NCBI GenBank assembly: GCA_034435375.1 | Contig: DAOTXR010000095.1 | Coordinates: 1 to 13,180 of the forward strand | Origin: DAOTXR01 sp034435375 | GTDB taxonomy: Bacteria > Chloroflexota > Anaerolineae > Aggregatilineales > UBA3940 | Direction of reading: 5' to 3' | DNA: 13,180 nt | In this document: positions 1 to 6,589 of the stretch, in pieces | Numbering within the stretch: the first letter of the stretch is position 1 | How the letters are laid out: every line of letters starts with the position of its first letter | Notes under the pieces: model-generated | Database searches by the model: none | Told to the model about the DNA's origin: nothing | The model's input: the letters and a program-made list of their open reading frames with translations, nothing else | Made by a program: the position numbers and the translations under genes

Positions 1-73
1 CCCGCATCACCCGCTCGACCAGCTCATCAGCCTGACGCTTCAACCGCGCTTTCAGTTCTTCTTCTGGTGACAT
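1..73 (-). CDS. N-terminal fragment of an unidentified protein (runs off the window)
   Basis: The minus strand carries an ATG at 73-71 followed by 24 codons that remain open to the window edge. The peptide starts MSPEEELKARLKRQADEL and is strongly charged and helical in character. A textbook Shine-Dalgarno, AGGAGGGA (complement of 81-88), sits 7 nt before the ATG, which is the main reason to believe it is a real gene start. It is divergent from the trpS T-box leader. The rest of the protein lies outside the window, so no function can be assigned. The charged N-terminus faintly recalls some transposase or helical regulatory proteins, but this is not enough to name it. Confidence 0.5.
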   Translation of the reverse strand, partial: MSPEEELKARLKRQADELVERVMR

Positions 74-148
74 AGGTGCTTCCCTCCTGCATCCAGTCTA
101 CTCCTCTTCTCCCCCCAAACTGAAATGCACCCCTTGCCACACCAGACC

Positions 149-178
149 TTGACAACCGACCCGAAAATCTGATACACT
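149..178 (+). promoter_or_regulatory. Sigma-70-type promoter of the trpS T-box leader
   Basis: A perfect -35 hexamer TTGACA (149-154) is followed 18 nt later by TACACT (173-178), which matches 4 of 6 positions of TATAAT. Transcription would start near 185, just before the first paired strand of T-box Stem I at 202. The agreement between promoter and leader structure supports both. Confidence 0.65.
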
Positions 179-199
179 GACGGGCAATTGAACATGGGG

Positions 200-529
200 A
201 ACAACATTGAGCCGGAGTAGTAAGCGTCGAGGCGGCGTTCAGAGAGCTGCCCAGGATGCTGTGAGGGTGGCACGCACGTAGGCGCTGAATGGGCCGGTGA
301 GTTGGCAGGGCGAACGGCAATCTGACTCAGTAGCTCTGCACGGAGACGCCACCGTTATCAGGGCGCAGGATATATAGCAGGATAGCTGCTCCGTATCCGT
401 CAGAGTGAAGCTGGTTGCCTCGACCGCGCCTCACCGCGCGGTTTGTGTTTTTCACAGGCAGACAGCTTAACAAGGGTGGCACCACGGGCCAAATGCGCTC
501 GTCCCTTAGGTGGGATGAGCGCGTTTTTT
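200..529 (+). promoter_or_regulatory. Tryptophan-specific T-box riboswitch leader
   Basis: The 14-nt T-box AGGGTGGCACCACG lies at 473-486. Upstream, Stem I can be folded by eye. CAAC 202-205 pairs with GTTG 301-304. A 3-nt bulge and tandem GA (209-210 with 299-300) form a kink-turn. CCGG 212-215 pairs with CCGG 294-297, and AGCGTC 223-228 pairs with GGCGCT 281-286. The specifier loop has AGTA on the 5' side and GAA-TGG on the 3' side, so the specifier codon is UGG (290-292), meaning Trp. The distal part carries AGAGAG (241-246) and GGATGCTG (254-261), as expected. A 7-bp hairpin at 423-442 fits Stem III. The antiterminator pairs AAGGG 472-476 with CCCTT 503-507 and ACG 484-486 with CGT 500-502, leaving UGGCACC bulged. 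The variable T-box base is C, which suits the G discriminator of bacterial tRNA-Trp. Uncharged tRNA-Trp should favour readthrough into trpS. Confidence 0.95.
495..529 (+). terminator. T-box intrinsic terminator (alternative to the antiterminator)
   Basis: An 11-bp stem with one G-U pair forms between 495-505 and 512-522. It has a 6-nt loop and is followed by six T (524-529). Bases 500-507 are shared with the antiterminator helices, so the two structures exclude each other. Confidence 0.93.
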
Positions 530-585
530 CTGCGCCGGGTGACGAGAGAAGGTAAGCTGAGACGAAAGGAGTATCTAGAACAACT

Positions 586-1626
586 ATGGCGCGTAAGAAG
601 GGACGTATCCTGACAGGCGACCGCCCTACCGGCAAGCTGCATCTAGGGCACTATGTCGGCACGCTGCAAAATCGCATCAAGCTCCAAGATGAGTATGACC
701 TGTTCCTGTTGGTGGCCGACTATCATTCACTGACCACACATCCGGACAAAGAGGATGTGGTCGCCACGCGGCAGAATGCCCTGGATGTGGTGATCGACAA
801 CTACGCTGCAGGCATCGACCCGAACAAGGTCACACACTACTTGCAATCGGACATCCCGGAGACCGCCGAGCTAACGCTGCTGTTCTCGATGCTGGTCACA
901 GTGCCGCGCCTGCAGCGTGTGCCGACGCTCAAGGAGGTCATGCAGAATCTAGACATCACCGAACCGTCTGCCGGATTGCTCAACTATCCGGTGCTCCAGG
1001 CTGCTGACATCCTGATCGTGAAGGGCAACCTAGTACCGGTAGGCAGGGATCAGGCCAGCCACATTGAGGTGACGCGCGAGATTGCGCGACGCTTTAACCA
1101 ACGTTTTGGCGAGGTGTTCCCGGAGCCTGAAGGGCTGATCCCGGAGGATACGCCGACCCTCGTCGGGATCGATGGGCAGGCCAAGATGAGCAAGTCGTTG
1201 GGCAACGCCATCATGCTCTCAGACGACCCGGAGACAGTGCGCCGCAAAGTCATGAACATGTATACCGACCCCAATCGCATCCACGCTCATGATCCCGGCA
1301 CGGTGGAAGGCAACCCGTTGTTCATCTACCATGACCTGTTCAACCCAGACAGGGCGCAAGTGGAGGAGTTCAAGGAACGCTACCGCCGCGGTCAGATCGG
1401 CGATGTGGAGTGCAAGAAGGTGCTTGTCCATCGGCTAAATGAGTTTCTTGACCCGATCCGCGAGCGGCGGCGTTTTCTGGAAGAGCGCCCCGACGACGTG
1501 ATAGACATCCTGCGCGCCGGAGCGGCGCGTGCCCGCCCCATTGCCCAGGAGACGGTGGCCCAGGCCCGTGAAGCAATGGGGTTGGTCAGCCCATTGATGG
1601 AGAGGGTGATTGATCTGTACCGATAA
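586..1626 (+). CDS. trpS: Tryptophanyl-tRNA synthetase
   Basis: This class I aminoacyl-tRNA synthetase activates tryptophan with ATP and charges tRNA-Trp in the cytosol. The 346-residue product is close to the usual 330-340. It shows the HIGH motif as HLGH (residues 19-22, within GDRPTGKLHLGHYVG), the family segment PVGRDQASHIEVTREIA (151-167), and a perfect KMSKS loop (200-204). The ATG at 586 is the only plausible start. AAAGGAG (565-571) sits 14 nt upstream, a longer gap than ideal, and no alternative in-frame start lies closer. The gene stands directly behind a Trp-specific T-box, which confirms substrate identity independently of the protein. Expression should rise when tRNA-Trp is uncharged. 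trpB2 follows after 126 bp and is probably co-transcribed. Confidence 0.97.
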   Translation: MARKKGRILTGDRPTGKLHLGHYVGTLQNRIKLQDEYDLFLLVADYHSLTTHPDKEDVVATRQNALDVVIDNYAAGIDPNKVTHYLQSDIPETAELTLLFSMLVTVPRLQRVPTLKEVMQNLDITEPSAGLLNYPVLQAADILIVKGNLVPVGRDQASHIEVTREIARRFNQRFGEVFPEPEGLIPEDTPTLVGIDGQAKMSKSLGNAIMLSDDPETVRRKVMNMYTDPNRIHAHDPGTVEGNPLFIYHDLFNPDRAQVEEFKERYRRGQIGDVECKKVLVHRLNEFLDPIRERRRFLEERPDDVIDILRAGAARARPIAQETVAQAREAMGLVSPLMERVIDLYR

Positions 1627-1752
1627 ACAGCGTCGCTCAATCGAGCCGTCATAGACTGCCTCCCCACAACCCCCCGATCAGGGCGATGCGCAGGTCCTTA
1701 TCGTAGGGGCCTGAGAACGGACATAGTCTGATCTCTCTAAGGAGGAGTCACC

Positions 1753-3141
1753 ATGATGGTAGATAACAAGACCCATAAGTATGTGTTGCCTGAGAGCGAG
1801 ATACCCCGGGCCTACTATAACCTTGCTGCCGACCTGCCGACACCGCCGCCGCCCGTGCTGCATCCGGGCACCGGTCAGCCGGTCGGGCCGGACGACCTCG
1901 CGCCGCTGTTCCCCATGGCGCTGATCCTTCAGGAGGTCAGTGTCGAGCGCGAGGTCGAGATCCCTGAGCCAGTGCGAGACATCTACCGCCTATACCGCCC
2001 CAGCCCGTTGATCCGCGCCCGCCGGCTGGAGCAGGCGCTCGACACACCAGCTCGCCTCTACTACAAGTACGAGGGCGTCAGTCCGGCGGGATCGCACAAG
2101 CCCAATACAGCCATCGCCCAGGCCTTCTATAACAAGGTGGAGGGCACACGTAAGCTTGTCACCGAGACGGGCGCGGGCCAGTGGGGATCGGCGCTGGCCA
2201 TGGCATGTGCCTTCTTTGGGCTAGAGTGCGAGGTGTTCATGGTGCGCGTCAGCTACGATCAAAAACCGTACCGACGCGGTTTGATGGAGACCTATGGGGC
2301 GACAGTTCATGCCAGCCCCAGCGAGCTGACGCACGCCGGGCGGTCGATTCTGGCCGATGACCCGGACTCAGCGGGGTCATTGGGCATTGCCATCTCAGAA
2401 GCAGTGGAAGTGGCAGCCACCCATGACCACGTCAAGTACAGCCTGGGGAGCGTGCTCAACCATGTCTTGCTGCACCAGACTGTGATTGGGCTGGAGGCCC
2501 TGGTGCAATTCGACATGGCCGGCGACTACCCGGATGTGGTGATCGGGTGCGTGGGCGGCGGGTCGAACTTCGCCGGGCTGGCCTTCCCCTTTGTTGGGCG
2601 CAAGTTGCGCAATGGCCAGGCCACGCGCATTGTCGCCGTCGAACCGTCAGCCTGCCCCAGCATCACCAAAGGCCGTTATGCCTACGACTTTGGCGACACT
2701 GCGCACCTAACCCCGCTGGTCAAGATGCATACACTGGGCAGCAGCTTCGTGCCGCCGGGCATCCATGCAGGAGGACTGCGCTATCATGGCATGGCGCCGC
2801 TGGTCAGTCACCTGTCAGAGCTAGGCGTGATCGAACCGATAGCGGTGGAGCAGCTCGACGCCTTCGCCGCTGGGGTGCAATTTGCCCGCTGTGAAGGGGT
2901 TGTCCCTGCGCCTGAGTCGAACCACGCTGTGGCCGTGGCGATCCGGGAGGCCATCCGCTGTCGCGAGGAGGGTGTGAGCCGGGCGATTGTACTCAACTTG
3001 TCGGGCCACGGGCACTTTGATATGCAGGCGTACATCGACTATGCCGCTGGGAGGCTGCAAAACTATGAGTACCCGGCGGAAGAGATTGCCATGGCGCTGG
3101 CCGGGCTACCGGTGGTGGGTGTGCCTGCGCCCGGTGATTGA
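1753..3141 (+). CDS. trpB2: TrpB2-type tryptophan synthase beta chain (PLP enzyme)
   Basis: TrpB enzymes condense indole with L-serine to give L-tryptophan using pyridoxal phosphate. The protein has 462 residues, against about 400 for classical TrpB1. It carries features of the TrpB2 branch: the PLP lysine K116 in GSHKPNTA, ETGAGQWGSALAMA (138-151, with W where TrpB1 usually has H), the phosphate loop GGGSN (268-272), HAGGLRYHGMAPL (338-350), the EGVVPAPESNHA segment (381-392) and a C-terminal LSGHGHFDM (416-424). The start at 1753 follows AAGGAGGAG (1739-1747); the next codon is also ATG. No trpA lies nearby, as is common for TrpB2, whose partner and physiological role (indole salvage, alternative beta subunit, or serine deamination) vary. 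No terminator or convincing promoter is visible between trpS and this gene, so the T-box probably governs it too. Confidence 0.93.
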   Translation: MMVDNKTHKYVLPESEIPRAYYNLAADLPTPPPPVLHPGTGQPVGPDDLAPLFPMALILQEVSVEREVEIPEPVRDIYRLYRPSPLIRARRLEQALDTPARLYYKYEGVSPAGSHKPNTAIAQAFYNKVEGTRKLVTETGAGQWGSALAMACAFFGLECEVFMVRVSYDQKPYRRGLMETYGATVHASPSELTHAGRSILADDPDSAGSLGIAISEAVEVAATHDHVKYSLGSVLNHVLLHQTVIGLEALVQFDMAGDYPDVVIGCVGGGSNFAGLAFPFVGRKLRNGQATRIVAVEPSACPSITKGRYAYDFGDTAHLTPLVKMHTLGSSFVPPGIHAGGLRYHGMAPLVSHLSELGVIEPIAVEQLDAFAAGVQFARCEGVVPAPESNHAVAVAIREAIRCREEGVSRAIVLNLSGHGHFDMQAYIDYAAGRLQNYEYPAEEIAMALAGLPVVGVPAPGD

Positions 3142-3189
3142 AGAGCTGAACGCGCCATCACTTTAAGATCGATCCAAGGGCCATGCGGC

Positions 3190-3225
3190 CTCCGCAGGGG
3201 TGCGGCATGCCGTACCCCTGCGGAG
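3190..3225. repeat. 36-bp near-perfect palindrome downstream of trpB2
   Basis: Positions 3190-3201 (CTCCGCAGGGGT) pair with 3214-3225 (ACCCCTGCGGAG). The central CGGCATGCCG is itself a palindrome, and the only imperfection is one G-T pair (3202/3213). It begins 48 bp after the trpB2 stop. No T-tract follows on either strand, so it is not a standard intrinsic terminator. The GCAGGGG/CCCCTGC core recurs at 8870-8903. It looks like a dispersed intergenic repeat that could secondarily protect or end the trpS-trpB2 mRNA. Confidence 0.7.
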
Positions 3226-3371
3226 CACACGAACTGCGTGGCCTCCCCCCTTCCATCCTTGCTGGCCCCATCATAACCTTGTATGGGATTTTGTTGCTGA
3301 TTACGTTTGAGTTGGCCTGAAAGGTGGCAGATTTCCCACACATTGTCCTGCACCCTCCCCTCATTCCTTCA

Positions 3372-3400
3372 TTGACAACCCTCACAACAATGGTTAGAAT
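3372..3400 (+). promoter_or_regulatory. Promoter of the bS1-bS21-IF1 cluster
   Basis: A perfect TTGACA (3372-3377) and TAGAAT (3395-3400, 5 of 6) are separated by exactly 17 nt. The predicted transcription start is near 3407, leaving a leader of about 170 nt before the chosen rpsA start. This is the strongest promoter-like sequence in the plus-strand half of the window. Confidence 0.72.
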
Positions 3401-3406
3401 ACCGTT

Positions 3407-3576
3407 GCCACCGTCCGCAACCGGGGGTAGGTGTGTTCCAGTTGGTCGTCGCTGTGGGCGCGACGGGCCAGATACCCAAAGTCGATCCAACGATATCTGG
3501 TATTCTCCAACTGGGCTGGGTCAGAGCGTTTTCCACGCTGCTCACCATTTCATGGGTTGGGAGCCTATCTAAAAGC
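3407..3576 (+). promoter_or_regulatory. Structured 5' leader of the bS1 gene
   Basis: Between the predicted transcription start and the rpsA start codon, three simple hairpins lie in a row. CGTCGC 3447-3452 pairs with GCGACG 3460-3465. CCAGATA 3468-3474 pairs with TATCTGG 3494-3500. AGCGT 3525-3529 pairs with ACGCT 3535-3539. The Shine-Dalgarno candidate is weak (GGGAG 3559-3563, 13 nt from the ATG). Structured leaders with poor Shine-Dalgarno sequences occur in autoregulated bS1 genes of other bacteria; autoregulation here is inference. The stems are short and may partly be chance. Confidence 0.4.
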
Positions 3577-4797
3577 ATGATGGTTAGATCATCCTCTCCC
3601 TCTGACGATCCACAGCTTGATTTTGCTACCCTACTTGAACAGTCCTTTGAAAACGTCGACAAAGTCGAGCGTGGAGATCTTCTTACCGGGACGATCCTTG
3701 CCATTGACGAATATGGCATCATTGTGGATGTGGGTCTCAAACGCGATGGTGTCGTCCCGCGTAGCGATGTTGAAGCCTTTGGGCTGGATATGGATTACCG
3801 TGTTGGCCAGAAGGTGACGGTGATGGTCGTTACCACCGAAGATCGCGATGGCAACCTGATCGTCTCGATTCAGCAGGCGCGTGCCAGCAGAGATTGGGAT
3901 GCTGCTCGTGACCAGATGGAACGGGGCGATCTGTATGTCGGTGAGGTGATCGACGCCAACAAGGGTGGGCTGATTGTGCCCTTTGGCGAGCTGCGAGGAT
4001 TCGTCCCGGCTTCGCACGTGTTGAACATGCCCCGCGGTCTCTCTGACGATGAGCGCCTGGAATACTTGAAGCGGATGGTTGGACAGCCGATCGAGTTGAA
4101 GATTATCGAAGTCAATCCCCGGCGACGGAGATTGGTGCTGTCGCAGCGTCAGGCTCAGCGTGAGACGCGCGAGCAGGCCAAAGACCGTCTGCTGAGCAGC
4201 CTGAAGGAAGGTGATGTCGTCAGCGGGACGGTGAGCAGCTTGCGGGACTTTGGCGCATTCGTGGACCTGGGAGGGGCGGACGGCCTGATCCACCTGTCCG
4301 AACTGTCATGGCACCGCATTCGTCATCCCAGTGAGGTAGTGCGGGTAGGTATGCGGGTTCAAGCGTATGTGCTTCAGTTGGATTGTGAGGGGCGGCGTAT
4401 TGGCCTAAGCTTGAAGCGCTTGCAGCCCAACCCGTGGGCCGAGATCGAGGAGACGTATCACATCGGACAAGTGGTTGAAGGAACTGTCTCGCGTGTGGTA
4501 TCATTTGGAGCGTTTGTGGAGCTGGACAACGGCATTGAGGCGCTTCTCCATGTCTCAGAGGTGGATGAGCCTGCCCCACAGCGGATGGAGGATGTGGTCA
4601 AGCCGGGCGATCGGCTGGTGGCCCAGATCATCAGCCTAGAGCCGCATCGCCAGCGCATGGGGCTGAGTATCCGACACCTGACGGAGGAGGAGCGTGCTCG
4701 CATGTCGGTTGGCGCACCGCCGAGCGAGTCGACCGGTGGCAGTGAGCCAGACGAACGGGCGATCGAAGAGCCGGTGACAGAGATCGATATAATGTGA
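3577..4797 (+). CDS. rpsA: 30S ribosomal protein bS1 (four S1 domains)
   Basis: bS1 binds mRNA on the 30S platform and helps load it for translation initiation. From the ATG at 3577 the product has 406 residues with four OB-fold S1 repeats at about 31-101, 115-192, 210-281 and 295-368. The last two show the typical FGAFV core (DFGAFVDLGGADGLIHLSEL and SFGAFVELDNGIEALLHVSEV). The second repeat is the divergent ELRGFVPASH type seen in bS1. A short acidic tail follows. Four repeats are usual outside Proteobacteria, which have six. The frame is open back to a GTG at 3433, adding 48 residues. I prefer 3577 because those residues resemble no S1 sequence and cover the structured leader, but the GGGGGTAG before 3433 means the longer form cannot be excluded. 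bS21 and IF-1 genes follow. Confidence 0.92.
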   Translation: MMVRSSSPSDDPQLDFATLLEQSFENVDKVERGDLLTGTILAIDEYGIIVDVGLKRDGVVPRSDVEAFGLDMDYRVGQKVTVMVVTTEDRDGNLIVSIQQARASRDWDAARDQMERGDLYVGEVIDANKGGLIVPFGELRGFVPASHVLNMPRGLSDDERLEYLKRMVGQPIELKIIEVNPRRRRLVLSQRQAQRETREQAKDRLLSSLKEGDVVSGTVSSLRDFGAFVDLGGADGLIHLSELSWHRIRHPSEVVRVGMRVQAYVLQLDCEGRRIGLSLKRLQPNPWAEIEETYHIGQVVEGTVSRVVSFGAFVELDNGIEALLHVSEVDEPAPQRMEDVVKPGDRLVAQIISLEPHRQRMGLSIRHLTEEERARMSVGAPPSESTGGSEPDERAIEEPVTEIDIM

Positions 4798-4857
4798 ACG
4801 ATGTGCGGGATGTTCGTCCCGCCCCGGAAATCTGCGAAGTAAAGGGGGTGACACGGA

Positions 4858-5058
4858 TTGGCTAAAGTGGTGCTTCGCCCTGGCGAGAGCCAGGAACAGC
4901 TGCTGAAGCGTTTTCGCAAGGAGGTCGCCAAGAGCGGGATTCTGAGCACTGTGCGTCGGAAACGCTGGCATGTCAGCAAAAGCGAGCTGCGCCGGATCCA
5001 GAAAAAAAAGGCCTTGCGCCGGATCCGCCGCCGCCAGGCCAAGTACTCACAGGGATGA
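4858..5058 (+). CDS. rpsU: 30S ribosomal protein bS21
   Basis: bS21 is a small, very basic protein on the 30S platform near the 3' end of 16S rRNA, where it helps initiation. The product is 66 residues and has the family layout: an N-terminal VVLRPGESQEQLLKRFRKE strand-helix, then KSGILSTVRRKRW (matching the conserved G-(V/I)-L-x-x-(V/L)-R-R-(R/K) region), and an Arg/Lys-rich C-terminal helix. The start is TTG at 4858, supported by AAAGGGGGTG at 4841-4850 and by the expected family length. It lies 60 bp after rpsA; the gap holds a small 6-bp hairpin (4805-4822) without a T-tract, so the genes are probably co-transcribed. Confidence 0.9.
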   Translation: MAKVVLRPGESQEQLLKRFRKEVAKSGILSTVRRKRWHVSKSELRRIQKKKALRRIRRRQAKYSQG

Positions 5059-5124
5059 CCGCAGGACTCCTGACGTTGAGGGCCTGGCGGATGTGCATCC
5101 CACAAGGTGGGACGAAAGGGTTCA

Positions 5125-5382
5125 ATGGGCGGTAAAGATAAGATCGAAGTGGAAGGGACAGTCATCGAAGCATTGCCAGGTATGATGTTCCGGGTGAAGC
5201 TGGATGACGGCCACGAAGTGCTGGCGTATCTCTCCGGCAAGATGCGAAAATATTACATTCGTATCCTGCTAGGGGATCGGGTGCGGGTGGAGTTGTCTCC
5301 ATATGACCTCAAGAAGGGGCGGATCACCTACCGGCACAAGAAACGCGGCGCAGAGTGGGAGGCTGAATCCGAAGGCGAATAG
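5125..5382 (+). CDS. infA: Translation initiation factor IF-1
   Basis: IF-1 binds the 30S A site and acts with IF-2 and IF-3 during initiation. The 85-residue product matches the whole OB fold: DKIEVEGTVIEALPGMMFRV, then LSGKMRKYYIRILLGDRVRV and ELSPYDLKKGRITYR. A 14-residue charged tail (KKRGAEWEAESEGE) follows, beyond the usual 72-residue end. The ATG at 5125 is preferred because GAAAGGG (5114-5120) precedes it and it reproduces the family N-terminus. An in-frame GTG at 5107 would sit inside a small hairpin (TCCCAC 5098-5103 with GTGGGA 5107-5112) and lacks a ribosome site. infA usually lies in the spc ribosomal operon near secY-adk-map, so its place behind rpsA and rpsU is unusual. Confidence 0.93.
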   Translation: MGGKDKIEVEGTVIEALPGMMFRVKLDDGHEVLAYLSGKMRKYYIRILLGDRVRVELSPYDLKKGRITYRHKKRGAEWEAESEGE

Positions 5383-5433
5383 CTTGCTGAACCTTATTAG
5401 TCCCAGGCACGCAGAGCGGAATCTTTCTGGTGG

Positions 5434-5458
5434 AAACTGGCATAAACTGCCAGTTTTT
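5434..5458 (+). terminator. Intrinsic terminator after infA
   Basis: AAACTGGCA (5434-5442) pairs perfectly with TGCCAGTTT (5448-5456) around a 5-nt loop, with T5 at 5454-5458. It lies 51 bp after the infA stop in the gap between convergent genes. On the minus strand the same hairpin is followed by only three T, so it may also weakly end the heat-shock operon transcript. Confidence 0.85.
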
Positions 5459-5509
5459 CGTTCTAGCCCTGCCCATGGATGCGGCTGTTCACAAAATACG
5501 CAGGCGTAA

Positions 5510-6589
5510 CTATTTCTCCCAGCGCCCTATTAGCGACTCGCGAACTGTGTCTAAGGTATGGGTAAAGCTAGAGGGTACAGCGCCGTCAAACACGATCTCC
5601 GCGGCGCCGTGCAGCCACTCATGCACAGACTTGGAGGCATAGACCCACGCCTCTTGATCTTGAGATCGGTTCAGGCGGGCGGCCCAGTGCGCGGCGATCC
5701 CAATGTAGCGCAAGGGAACCCACACCCTCATCCGTTCAAGCATTGCGTCGGGGTCGGAGAGGGGGTAGTGCGCGAGAAGGTCGCGGTGCCGATCGCGGTC
5801 CACGTACCATGTCAGGAACACTCCTAGGTCGGCCACGGGGTGGTTGAGGGCCAGCTCCTCGAAGTCAATCATGCGTAGTGCGCCCTGCCGGTTGACCATG
5901 AAGTTGCCGTGATTGGGGTCGTTATGCGCAGGGACAATGATGCCAGGGTCATCGTCAAAGTCCAACGTCTCGATCTGATTGATCAGTTCGCTGACCAGTT
6001 CGGTCACGTCGCTGATTTCAGATAGGCCAGCCTCCAGCCAGTTAGCCACGACAGCCTCGAACCATCGCTCGCGTGTCTCGCTGAACAGGCGGGCCAGCGG
6101 TTGCAGGCGCTCGTGGTCGTCGCCGTTGATCTGCCTGGTTAGTGCTTCGTGCAGGGGGATATAACTGTGGAGCCGGGCAAATAGCATCAATGCCTCGACG
6201 GCCCGTGCCTCCAGTTCCTGCCGGGTGATAGGCCGTAACGCGGCCTCGACAATGGCCGCACGACCGCCCAAGGCTTCGCTGCTGGGCGTGATGCCGAGCA
6301 CCCTAGGGCCTACTCGCGCCTCGTGCAGCAAAGTAGACAGACGCAGGTGTCGCCAGCGGTCCGGGAAGTGGTCGGCAGAGCCTAACAGGTAGCGCACATA
6401 GGCCCACGGTTCGCCATTCACGTCGATGCGCCACACATGCTTGGCAGCCCATCTGCTGACCAGTTCGACTTCGAGACCTCCTGGGGGACGAATGTCAAGC
6501 TCGTCGAGGAGGTTGGCTATCATGTTGGGAGTGGCCGCGCGGCGCTGCGACCGGTTGGGGCGATGGAGAGTTTTGGTCATAACCCTCAC
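5510..6589 (-). CDS. Aminoglycoside/choline-kinase-like phosphotransferase family protein
   Basis: This 359-residue protein belongs to the kinase-like APH/choline kinase superfamily, which phosphorylates small hydroxylated molecules. It shows the catalytic loop HNDPNHGNF (222-230, base D224, N229) and the metal-binding IDFE (241-244, D242), followed by NHPVADLGVFLTWYV with the conserved Asp 254. The N-lobe strand reads WAYVRYLL, with Arg where protein kinases have Lys, as often seen in APH-like proteins. The substrate cannot be told from sequence. The GTG start at 6589 overlaps the prmA stop (GTGA), so translation is probably coupled. An ATG three codons later (6580) is an alternative. It is the last gene of the heat-shock operon and is not a standard member of it; resistance should not be assumed. 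Confidence 0.8.
   Translation of the reverse strand: MRVMTKTLHRPNRSQRRAATPNMIANLLDELDIRPPGGLEVELVSRWAAKHVWRIDVNGEPWAYVRYLLGSADHFPDRWRHLRLSTLLHEARVGPRVLGITPSSEALGGRAAIVEAALRPITRQELEARAVEALMLFARLHSYIPLHEALTRQINGDDHERLQPLARLFSETRERWFEAVVANWLEAGLSEISDVTELVSELINQIETLDFDDDPGIIVPAHNDPNHGNFMVNRQGALRMIDFEELALNHPVADLGVFLTWYVDRDRHRDLLAHYPLSDPDAMLERMRVWVPLRYIGIAAHWAARLNRSQDQEAWVYASKSVHEWLHGAAEIVFDGAVPSSFTHTLDTVRESLIGRWEK

Noticed and set aside
27..320. 97-residue minus-strand open frame over the T-box leader
   Set aside because: It overlaps the trpS promoter and Stem I, and its composition looks random.
1627..1752. Terminator or second T-box between trpS and trpB2
   Set aside because: No T-run hairpin and no AGGGTGG-type T-box sequence are present in this gap.
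3433..3576. 48-residue N-terminal extension of bS1 from GTG 3433
   Set aside because: The residues resemble no S1 protein and the region folds as a leader after a strong promoter. I used ATG 3577 but keep the alternative open because GGGGGTAG precedes 3433.
3631..4293. 220-residue minus-strand open frame opposite rpsA
   Set aside because: It is antisense to conserved S1 domains, shows no recognisable domain and has no ribosome site that I could see.
4805..4822. 6-bp hairpin between rpsA and rpsU as a terminator
   Set aside because: No T-tract follows and the rpsU ribosome site lies just downstream; a chance or minor structure is more likely.
5107..5124. GTG start of IF-1 at 5107
   Set aside because: It has no ribosome site, lies in a hairpin and adds residues not found in IF-1; ATG 5125 fits better.
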